Positions 1 to 5,707 of a stretch of DNA of 11,979 nt are shown piece after piece. Source of the stretch: JAJFTV01 sp964426355. Lineage in GTDB: Bacteria; Chloroflexota; Anaerolineae; Anaerolineales; Anaerolineaceae. The stretch spans positions 1 to 11,979 of the forward strand of contig CAYRRA010000138.1 of the NCBI GenBank assembly GCA_964426355.1. Direction: 5' to 3'. Below the pieces are notes generated by a model. That model did no database searches. It saw only the letters and a program-made list of their open reading frames with translations, and was not told where the DNA came from. The first letter of the stretch is position 1. Every line of letters begins with the position of its first letter. The position numbers and the translations under genes were made by a program.

Positions 1-920
1 CAGCCATCACGGCGCTGCCCGAGTCTTAATCCCTTTTTAAGCAGGTCTTTGGTTACCTGAGAGACGGTATACTGCTTGGATTCGGTCAAATCAAGGCGCA
101 AACCCTGCAAGGGGTAGAGCCAGACATTAACAACAATCAGGTTGAGTGCGAGCAAACCAGCGGTGATTAATGAAGTTGTCCGGTAAGCAACCTGTTTCTT
201 GCTCCAGCGCTGACTGTCCAACGAAAGCGTATTGAGCAGCAAGAAAAATGCCGTCAACGAAAGGTAATACACCAGGTCACGCAGGTCGATCACACCGCGT
301 TCAATCGATTCAAAACGGCTCCCGGTGCCGAGTGCCCACAAGATTGAGCTGGGTGTTCCGCCGAAGAAATCCGTTACCGCCCTCGTGCCAATCAGGTAAA
401 ACAGACCCCCAACCAGCATGGTTGAGATCAGCGCCACAATCTGGTTATCGGTGCGAGATGAGATAAACAGACCAATGGCAGCATACGCGCCAGCCATCAA
501 CAGAGCCGCCAGGTAACCACCTGCAACCGGTCCCCAGTCCAGGTTGCCCAGGCGGGCTACCGTGAACGGCAGCGGCAGCGTGAGAAGCAATGCCAGGGCA
601 ATCACCGCCATGACCGCCAGAAACTTCCCAATCACCAGTTGAACCCGGCGAACAGGCAGCGTAATCAGCAACTCAATCGTGCCGGTGCGCTTTTCCTCGC
701 TCCACTGGCGCATGGTCATGGCTGCCAACAGGAAAATCAACAAAACCGGCATCCACTCAAACATCGGGCGCACATCAGCAATTCCCCGGGCGAAGAAACG
801 TTCAATACTGAAGAAAACGAACAAAACCACCGCCAGAAAAGCGCCTAAAAAGATAATCGCCAGCGGTGATCCGAAATATCCTTCCAGTTCTTTGCGTGTT
901 ATCGTTAATATTTGCTTCAT
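1..920 (-). CDS. ABC-2 type permease fused to GldG-like domain, 3' end outside the window
   Basis: Membrane subunit of an ABC-2/Gld-type transporter, the partner of the ATPase just upstream; the substrate is unknown. The frame is open from the ATG at 918-920 to the window edge (306 codons visible, no stop). Residues 1-240 are a GldF-like permease with about six hydrophobic segments (around 20-38, 57-70, 98-120, 133-153, 160-178, 216-232) and the family hallmark MRQWSEEKRTGTIELL at 70-85. After residue 240 a new membrane segment (about 250-268) leads into LRLDLTESKQYTVS (274-287), the typical start of the GldG/ABC_transp_aux periplasmic domain, so two proteins that are often separate are joined here. 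A purine-rich ribosome site (GAGGTGAG, 924-931) precedes the start, which lies 8 bp after the ATPase stop. The last eight or so codons turn Arg-rich, and another frame looks more GldG-like there, so a frameshift near 26-29 is possible. Domain calls are by recognition, not by search. Confidence 0.85.
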   Translation of the reverse strand, partial: MKQILTITRKELEGYFGSPLAIIFLGAFLAVVLFVFFSIERFFARGIADVRPMFEWMPVLLIFLLAAMTMRQWSEEKRTGTIELLITLPVRRVQLVIGKFLAVMAVIALALLLTLPLPFTVARLGNLDWGPVAGGYLAALLMAGAYAAIGLFISSRTDNQIVALISTMLVGGLFYLIGTRAVTDFFGGTPSSILWALGTGSRFESIERGVIDLRDLVYYLSLTAFFLLLNTLSLDSQRWSKKQVAYRTTSLITAGLLALNLIVVNVWLYPLQGLRLDLTESKQYTVSQVTKDLLKKGLRLGQRRDG

Positions 921-928
921 AACTCACC

Positions 929-1855
929 TCACTCAGCCATTGCCAGTTCGTTGAACACCATTTCAAGGGTGCGGACATCGTAACGCAGCTCACGCACAGA
1001 CCAATGTTGTTCTACGGCAAGCTGATAGACCCGGGGGCTTAGGTCTGAAGCCGTATCCGTTTTAATACGATAGCCAGTAAACCCATCGCGCAACATGACG
1101 ACTTCCACCTGGTTTACACCTGCCAATGAGCGCAAAGCCTTTTCTACACCATCAGCCTTTTCCTGCAAAACAAGAATCACATTCGAACTGGCAGCCAGGT
1201 CGGATAATTTTGAATCAGCTTTGATGTTACCACCCATCAGGATGATGACACGGTCGCACAATAGCTCAACTTCTGAGAGAATATGTGTCGAGAACAGAAT
1301 CGTGCTATGTTGAGATAAACGTTTAATCAGCTTGCGGATTTCGACAATCTGCGTTGGATCAAGACCGATGGTCGGCTCATCCAGGATGAGCAGCTCCGGC
1401 TTGTGAAGCATTGCCTGGGCGATCCCCACTCGTTGACGATACCCCTTACTCAAATGAGCGATAGGTCGGGCAAGATATTTCTCGATATCGACCGCATAAA
1501 CCGCTTCAGAAATCCGTTCCAATTGTTGATCCTCGGGTATCTGGCGCAATTCTGCTATCATTTTAAGATAGGTCTGCACAGATAGCTCAGGATACAGCGG
1601 AGCAGTTTCAGGCAAATAACCGATGCGCGATTGAACTGCCTGGGATTGGGCAATCACATCGTAGCCAGCAACCTTTACGCTGCCTTCATCAGGTTGCAAA
1701 TATCCAGTGAGAATCTTGATCATTGTGGTTTTGCCAGCGCCATTTGGACCCAACAAACCCACAATCTCACCTGATGCGATGTTAAAGCTTATTCCATCCA
1801 GGGCTTTAATCGCACCATACGACTTTGATACATTGTTGACTTCAATCACACTCAT
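929..1855 (-). CDS. ABC-2 type (GldA-like) transporter ATP-binding protein
   Basis: Cytoplasmic ATPase that powers the adjacent permease. All ABC nucleotide-binding motifs are present: Walker A GPNGAGKTT at residues 36-44, a Q-loop region GYLPE at 79-83 with Glu in place of Gln (common in this subfamily), signature LSKGYRQR at 135-142, Walker B LLILDEP at 155-161, D-loop GLDP at 164-167 and the switch His191 in STHIL. The LSKGYRQRVG form of the signature and the length (308 residues, with a C-terminal extension after about 220) fit the GldA/NosF-like branch of ABC-2 exporters. The stop is 8 bp before the permease start, so the two are co-transcribed. The AGGAGG ribosome site (1856-1861) directly abuts the ATG, whereas GTG at codon 3 (1847-1849) has ideal 6-nt spacing and is probably the true start. 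The transported substrate cannot be told from the sequence; gliding should not be inferred from the family name. Confidence 0.95.
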   Translation of the reverse strand: MSVIEVNNVSKSYGAIKALDGISFNIASGEIVGLLGPNGAGKTTMIKILTGYLQPDEGSVKVAGYDVIAQSQAVQSRIGYLPETAPLYPELSVQTYLKMIAELRQIPEDQQLERISEAVYAVDIEKYLARPIAHLSKGYRQRVGIAQAMLHKPELLILDEPTIGLDPTQIVEIRKLIKRLSQHSTILFSTHILSEVELLCDRVIILMGGNIKADSKLSDLAASSNVILVLQEKADGVEKALRSLAGVNQVEVVMLRDGFTGYRIKTDTASDLSPRVYQLAVEQHWSVRELRYDVRTLEMVFNELAMAE

Positions 1856-1977
1856 CCTCCTTTTGATGATATGGGACTTCCGTAAAACCTTGTATTGGGT
1901 TATATATTACACACCAGGGGAAAAATCGAATTTGAGCTTGCTTCCTTCTTTGAAATTTTCGCTGAAATAACCCATCC

Positions 1978-1983
1978 ATTATA
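1978..1983 (-). promoter_or_regulatory. possible -10 box of the ABC operon
   Basis: On the minus strand this reads TATAAT, a consensus -10 hexamer, about 125 bp upstream of the ATPase start in an AT-rich 192-bp gap. No good -35 hexamer is seen at 16-18 bp spacing, so this is a weak call. The gap shows no clear terminator after the protease gene, so read-through from upstream is equally possible. Confidence 0.25.
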
Positions 1984-2047
1984 ATACCGTTTGCAAAGCG
2001 AATGCTCATAGCACATTTTCTCTCCCTAATCACACAAACTGACAGGC

Positions 2048-3214
2048 TTACTGACCTCCCTGCCCAAGTGTGACCTCCAATTCTACATTGGTATTACCAC
2101 GTGCCAATGTCACAGTGACACGATCTCCTGGCTGGTTTTTGAAAAGCACATTGTAATAAGAATTTTCGTCATCAATACAACTCCCCCCAATACAGGTGAT
2201 GATATCCTCCGATTTTATTCCAGCCTGGTCTGCTGCGCTTCCATTTTGCACCTCAATCACATAAGCGCCCCATTCAACCGGCAAACGATAACGAGCTGCA
2301 ATTGCCGGTGTGATGGTCTGCCAGCGGATACCCAGTGTCGGGCGGGCAAAATACCCTTCTGCAATAATCTGTTGGGCAATAATCGCGGCAAGGTTTGATG
2401 GCACTGCAAATCCGAGACCTTCCGCAATCGTCCCGCTGCTCTGTCGCACCACCAGCGTATTCACCCCAATCACCTCACCTGCCAGGTTAACCAATGGTCC
2501 GCCAGAATTTCCCGGGTTAATGGAGGCATCGGTTTGCAGCATATCCTCCATCTGATAGCCGCTGCCGGTATCTAAAGATCGTCCGGTTGCGCTGATCACG
2601 CCGACCGTTACCGAGTTTTTGAACGACCCCAACGGTGAACCAATCGCAATCACCGTTTCCCCTGGTTTAAGCGTATCCGAGTTGCCCAGCACGGCTACTG
2701 CCGGCATTTCACCCTCGGCTTTGATCACTGCCAGGTCAGCAAAGATATCGGTGCTGACCACCGTTGCAGGAAGTTCGGTGCCATCCGCCAAAACGACGAA
2801 TAACCCACTCATATCCTCTACCACGTGATTGTTCGTGAGGATATACCCATCTTTAGAAATGATAACCCCGCTGCCGCTGGACCGCTGGTCCGAATATTGA
2901 TACAGCCAGGAACTGAAACCAGGTATGATGCCCACCACTGTCACAACTGCTGGACCGGCTTTCTCCACGGCTTGTGTAATCGTCGTTTGGATATCCGTGC
3001 TCGAGAAAATCAGTTGGCTGGTTTCCAGTGCCTGTTCGTGCTGCATACTTTCTTCAATATCCATATCTGAGACACCCTGAGAGACTATTTCGAGAGCGGT
3101 TTTTCCTTGTTCATACCGGTAAACAAAAAATGCACCTGCAACAAAACCCGCACCGGTTCCAAACAAAGCCACCAGAAAAACCAGTAAAACATAAAAGAAT
3201 TTTTTCAAGTCCAT
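2048..3214 (-). CDS. membrane-anchored HtrA/DegP-family serine protease with PDZ domain
   Basis: Envelope protein quality-control protease (S1C family) expected to act outside the cytoplasmic membrane. Residues 5-32 form one uncleaved membrane anchor, followed by a short linker. The trypsin-like domain (about 75-285) carries the full catalytic triad: His130 in LTNNHVV, Asp160 in the stretch before LAVIK, and Ser237 in NPGNSGGPL. The LGFAVPS segment at 267-273 closes the domain. One PDZ domain follows (about 290-388), with a GSAADQAGIKSEDII element. The length of 388 residues is normal for single-PDZ DegS/HtrA-type proteins. The PDZ domain has two cysteines, Cys341 and Cys346, which is not typical. 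It is transcribed leftward as the gene above the ABC operon, with a 192-bp gap and no obvious terminator between them. A promoter-like sequence with an inverted repeat lies 80-110 bp upstream. Family assignment is firm; its natural substrates are unknown. Confidence 0.96.
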   Translation of the reverse strand: MDLKKFFYVLLVFLVALFGTGAGFVAGAFFVYRYEQGKTALEIVSQGVSDMDIEESMQHEQALETSQLIFSSTDIQTTITQAVEKAGPAVVTVVGIIPGFSSWLYQYSDQRSSGSGVIISKDGYILTNNHVVEDMSGLFVVLADGTELPATVVSTDIFADLAVIKAEGEMPAVAVLGNSDTLKPGETVIAIGSPLGSFKNSVTVGVISATGRSLDTGSGYQMEDMLQTDASINPGNSGGPLVNLAGEVIGVNTLVVRQSSGTIAEGLGFAVPSNLAAIIAQQIIAEGYFARPTLGIRWQTITPAIAARYRLPVEWGAYVIEVQNGSAADQAGIKSEDIITCIGGSCIDDENSYYNVLFKNQPGDRVTVTLARGNTNVELEVTLGQGGQ

Positions 3215-3295
3215 CGTATTCCAACCTGATCTAATCCAAATAGCAACAAATAAAGCAATATCGTTATTTTCGCTTTATAGTTTTATCACGCAGTT

Positions 3296-3324
3296 ATTAG
3301 AAATTTATTACAACCTTGTAACAA
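3296..3324 (-). promoter_or_regulatory. promoter of the HtrA-like protease gene
   Basis: Minus-strand reading: -35 TTGTTA (3319-3324), a 17-bp spacer, then -10 TCTAAT (3296-3301), matching the sigma-70-type consensus at 4/6 and 5/6 positions. Transcription would start near 3289, leaving a leader of about 75 nt before the start codon at 3214. The -35 box lies inside an inverted repeat, which suggests regulation. The prediction is by eye only. Confidence 0.45.
3305..3324. promoter_or_regulatory. inverted repeat, candidate operator over the protease -35 box
   Basis: TTATTACAA and TTGTAACAA are separated by CC and pair at 8 of 9 positions; the inner six on each side (TTACAA/TTGTAA) are perfect. 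The element covers the -35 hexamer of the protease promoter. It is AT-rich and has no following T-run on either strand, so it does not look like a terminator of the upstream PPC gene. Operator function is inferred from position and symmetry. Confidence 0.45.
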
Positions 3325-3352
3325 TTCTGTTTTTTCTTGGGGTTCCGTGCTG

Positions 3353-3775
3353 TTACTCTTGTTGACTACCCTTCAACTCTTCAACCGTGTACACTACCAA
3401 TTCCGGGTAACCGGACTTTTCGCACATTTCGCGCCGGAAAACCAGTTCCGGAAAACTTGCCAGGGTAATCTCCGCGGTGGTATACACCAGACAGCCATCC
3501 ATCAAATGCCCTCCCAGCATTCTCCCGTGTCCATCTGAGATAGAAATGTGTATATGCGAACCCCCAATTTCTGCCGTGCCCACAAGCGATACAATCTCAA
3601 AATGACCCTCAACCAGCGTCGCTTCCGGTTTGTTGGCATAACGAATGACAGCCTGTGTCAGGCTCCCAACACAAGTGAGGATACATGCTGCTGAGATACG
3701 GTGATTATAAACAAAGTCATTGATCGATTTATTCAGGTCTTGCCCTGGTAATAAACGAAAGGTAAATGTCTCCAT
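3353..3775 (-). CDS. PPC/DUF296 domain protein
   Basis: Small single-domain protein (140 residues) of the PPC (plant and prokaryote conserved, DUF296) family, whose members form trimers. In plants the domain is joined to AT-hook DNA-binding motifs; in bacteria it usually stands alone and its role is not settled. Family marks seen here: RLLPGQDL at 7-14, the CVGSLTQAVIR strand at 35-45, FEIVSLVGT at 59-67, the histidine-containing GGSHIHISISD at 71-81, GGHL at 88-91 and the C-terminal GYPELVV at 122-128. His74, His76 and His90 are in positions where the family keeps histidines that may bind a metal. No AT-hook is present, so direct DNA binding is not supported by the sequence. A GGAG ribosome site lies 7 nt before the ATG. 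It is the first minus-strand gene after the divergent gap and is 138 bp upstream of the protease gene. Confidence 0.88.
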   Translation of the reverse strand: METFTFRLLPGQDLNKSINDFVYNHRISAACILTCVGSLTQAVIRYANKPEATLVEGHFEIVSLVGTAEIGGSHIHISISDGHGRMLGGHLMDGCLVYTTAEITLASFPELVFRREMCEKSGYPELVVYTVEELKGSQQE

Positions 3776-3902
3776 TAGACCGCTCCAGATGAGGTAAAGA
3801 ATGTAAAGCTTTGTTATCCTTATTTTACCGGAAACCAGCCAGATGAAATCATCTCCTTGTCAGGGAAATCACATATCATTTTTTAGAACGAACAATGCAT
3901 TT

Positions 3903-4027
3903 TCACCCATCCCCCAGTCCCTTCCCGATGCGGAAAGGGGAGAAAATGTTTTTTTTTGCAGCGAAATTGAGCGCGATGCGTTCAATTTCGCTGCATAGCT
4001 TTATTCCCCGCCCTGGGGTGGGGTGAG
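3903..4027. repeat. MITE/REP-like nested inverted-repeat element
   Basis: The outer ends are imperfect inverted repeats: CACCCATCCCCCAG (3904-3917) against CTGGGGTGGGGTGAG (4013-4027), which differ by small shifts in the C/G runs. Just inside the left end is a smaller imperfect hairpin of CCCTTCC and GGAAAGGG (about 3919-3939). The centre holds a 39-nt long hairpin, and a run of nine T lies at 3949-3957. There is no coding potential. The layout (short, non-coding, palindromic, in a gap between divergent genes) fits a miniature inverted-repeat element or REP-type repeat. No clean target-site duplication is seen at the ends. Copy number in the genome cannot be judged from one window. Confidence 0.5.
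3957..3995. repeat. 39-nt hairpin at the centre of the repeat element
   Basis: TGCAGCGAAATTGA (3957-3970) and TCAATTTCGCTGCA (3982-3995) are perfect complements over 14 bp. The stem continues through one G-T pair and three more G-C pairs to a GAT loop at 3975-3977, giving an 18-pair stem. A T-run precedes it on the plus strand instead of following it, so it is not a standard terminator for either neighbouring gene. Both neighbours start outward from this gap and would not need one. Confidence 0.75.
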
Positions 4028-4137
4028 TATGTATGAAATCAATTTTCAGGCGATTGCTTTCTCCTTGTTAATGAACTCTCAACAAAAAACCGCCGGTGCA
4101 AAAATGATTCGCGTCACGAAACTCACCCATACGGGTT

Positions 4138-4167
4138 TTAACGATTATGCCAATCTATTGGTATAAT
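4138..4167 (+). promoter_or_regulatory. promoter of the UMF1-family transporter gene
   Basis: TTAACG (4138-4143, 4/6 to the -35 consensus), an 18-bp spacer and a perfect -10 TATAAT (4162-4167). The predicted start is near 4174, giving a leader of about 29 nt that contains the ribosome site AGGAGA at 4188-4193, nine nt before the ATG at 4203. The -10 box lies inside a long palindrome. Confidence 0.6.
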
Positions 4168-4168
4168 C
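4143..4168. promoter_or_regulatory. 26-bp palindrome over the transporter -10 box, candidate operator
   Basis: GATTATGCCAAT (4143-4154) and ATTGGTATAATC (4157-4168) are separated by CT and are complementary at 11 of 12 positions. The right arm contains the complete -10 hexamer and the left arm fills the spacer, so a bound dimeric regulator would block RNA polymerase. The regulator is not identifiable from this window. Confidence 0.6.
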
Positions 4169-4202
4169 TCACTCAACAATCTACCCCAGGAGAAAGTCAT
4201 CC

Positions 4203-5606
4203 ATGACAGCAAGTCAAAAGAATCCTTCCAGGCGACGAGAACAATGGGCTTGGTATCTCTATGATTTTGGTAATTCTGCTTATGCAGCCGTCATATTATT
4301 GGCAGTTTACGCAGTCTATTTTAAAAACGGCGTTGTCGCCGGACCAGAAGGCTCAGCTCTTTGGGGTTTAGCCCTCACCATCGCCATGTTAGTCGTGGCA
4401 GTCACCGCACCCTTTTTGGGAACTTTAGCAGATTACTCGCGGCGAAAAAAATCATTCCTGTTCATCATGACCAGCATGTCGATTGTTTTTACAGGTATGC
4501 TCTTCTTCGTTCAGAAAGGCGACATTTTCTTGGGGATGTTGTTCTTCATCCTGGCAGAAATCGGTTACCGCAGCAGTCAGGTATTTTATAACGCCTTATT
4601 GATGGACATCGCAGAACCAGAGGATTTCGGGCGAGTTTCAGGGAATGGCTGGGCAATTGGTTCCTTTGGTGGAATTGTCTGCCTGCTGATTGTGCTCGCA
4701 CTCATTCAACTAAACCCGGGAAACACCGTAATTGTGCGTCTTTCTATGGTCATCACCGCGGTTTATTTTCTCATTTTTGCGTTACCCACCTTTCTATTCA
4801 TCAAAGAAAAAAATCCTGAACGTAAAAAAGTAGAAAAGAACTTCATTAAAATTGCCATCAAGCGTTTAAGTGACACCATCCATTCCGTCAAGAATTTCAA
4901 AGAATTCATCAAATTCATGGTGGCGCTGTTGATTTATAACGACGGCATCATCGCCACGCTCGATTTTGCTGCTATTCTGGGAGCAGTTCTCTTTGGAGTA
5001 ACAGACACACAGCTCATCATCTTTGTCATCATCGTTCAGATCACCAATGTGATGGGTGCCTGGGCTTATATGCGGATTGGTGAAAAATTTGGTTACAAGA
5101 ACAGCCTGGTCCAGTCATTGATTTTAATGGTGCTTTCTGTCGGTAGTATGATGTTTATGAGCAGCACGATTGCTTTCTTCATTGTAGGAGCTTTTGCCGG
5201 TTTCGCCATAGCAGGTGTTCAATCGGTCAGCCGCACCATGGTGAGTATTTTTGCGCCAAAACACAAAAGCGCAGAATTCTATGGCTTTTTTGCCCTGGCT
5301 GGGCGTACCTCCTCCATTATGGGACCCGGTATTATGGGTCTGGCAGCCTCAGGACTTTCCGCCTGGTTGATGACCACACTGGTCAATGCTGGTATTGTTG
5401 TTGCGGGAAATCAACTGGCAATTGACGTCACCGAGAAAATCGGTCATCGTTTTGCCATGGTGAGCATCATCGTCTTCCTCGTTGTTGGGTTGATGCTTCT
5501 GCTCTTTGTCAATGAAGAAAACGGGCGTAAGGCAAAACTGGCGGCTGAAGCAGAGGCGGGTGATAAAGAAGAAGGATTAGAAGAGAATCTCCTGTCCATT
5601 CCATAG
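4203..5606 (+). CDS. MFS transporter, UMF1/Atg22-like family
   Basis: Polytopic inner-membrane transporter of 467 residues with about 12 hydrophobic segments, the normal size for the family. UMF1 (unidentified major facilitator 1) is related to yeast Atg22, a vacuolar amino-acid effluxer; bacterial substrates are largely unassigned. Sequence marks: WYLYDFGNSAYA at 17-28 in the first membrane helix, the MFS loop motif GTLADYSRRKK at 73-83, and the family block around 129-157 with YNALLMDIAEPEDFGRVSGN followed by GWAIGSFGG. A charged cytoplasmic loop at about 198-235 (ERKKVEK and later Lys-rich segments) divides two six-helix halves. The C-terminal tail is acidic and Ala/Glu-rich, without further domains. 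The start is fixed by AGGAGA at good spacing. It is a single-gene unit with its own promoter and palindrome upstream and an intrinsic terminator right after the stop. An amino-acid or small-metabolite exporter is a guess only. Confidence 0.9.
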   Translation: MTASQKNPSRRREQWAWYLYDFGNSAYAAVILLAVYAVYFKNGVVAGPEGSALWGLALTIAMLVVAVTAPFLGTLADYSRRKKSFLFIMTSMSIVFTGMLFFVQKGDIFLGMLFFILAEIGYRSSQVFYNALLMDIAEPEDFGRVSGNGWAIGSFGGIVCLLIVLALIQLNPGNTVIVRLSMVITAVYFLIFALPTFLFIKEKNPERKKVEKNFIKIAIKRLSDTIHSVKNFKEFIKFMVALLIYNDGIIATLDFAAILGAVLFGVTDTQLIIFVIIVQITNVMGAWAYMRIGEKFGYKNSLVQSLILMVLSVGSMMFMSSTIAFFIVGAFAGFAIAGVQSVSRTMVSIFAPKHKSAEFYGFFALAGRTSSIMGPGIMGLAASGLSAWLMTTLVNAGIVVAGNQLAIDVTEKIGHRFAMVSIIVFLVVGLMLLLFVNEENGRKAKLAAEAEAGDKEEGLEENLLSIP

Positions 5607-5623
5607 ACACTTGTAAATAATTA

Positions 5624-5660
5624 AAAAAACTGCTCAGATTTTTCTTCTGAGCAGTTTTTT
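5624..5660. terminator. bidirectional intrinsic terminator
   Basis: A perfect stem is formed by ACTGCTCAGA (5629-5638) and TCTGAGCAGT (5646-5655), with a 7-nt T-rich loop. The flanking A-run (5624-5628) and T-run (5656-5660) extend the pairing to 15 bp and supply a terminal U-tract on both strands. It sits 18 nt after the transporter stop and 48 nt after the A2M stop, so it ends both convergent transcripts. An 8-bp inverted repeat, CACTTGTA (5608-5615) and TACAAGTG (5681-5688), encloses it. Confidence 0.92.
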
Positions 5661-5707
5661 AATGTAACCCACTAAGGGTCTACAAGTGATGCCTTTCAGC
5701 CCTTACG

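Larger units (their letters stand above)
3776..4202. other. 427-bp divergent intergenic region
   Basis: No gene is seen here. From left to right it holds the short upstream region of the PPC gene (no good promoter recognised), the nested inverted-repeat element (3903-4027), about 110 bp of unassigned AT-rich sequence, and the promoter, palindrome and ribosome site of the transporter gene. Two 9-bp words occur on both sides of the element: ATGAAATCA (3843-3851 and 4033-4041) and TCTCCTTGT (3852-3860 and 4060-4068). Confidence 0.7.

Noticed and set aside
1842..2033. 63-codon minus-strand frame with GTG start in the protease-ABC gap
   Set aside because: It overlaps the ATPase start, has a basic random-looking composition and no recognisable family. 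A weak AG-rich stretch near its start is not enough.
3305..3324. Inverted repeat considered as a terminator for the PPC gene
   Set aside because: The stem is AT-rich and not followed by a T-run in the direction of transcription; overlap with a promoter fits better.
3949..3995. Hairpin plus T-run considered as an intrinsic terminator
   Set aside because: The T-run precedes the hairpin on the plus strand and becomes an A-run after it on the minus strand. The flanking genes diverge, so no transcript needs to end here.
3904..4027. Repeated C/G-rich ends considered as a CRISPR array
   Set aside because: There is only one inverted pair, with no regular direct repeats or spacers.
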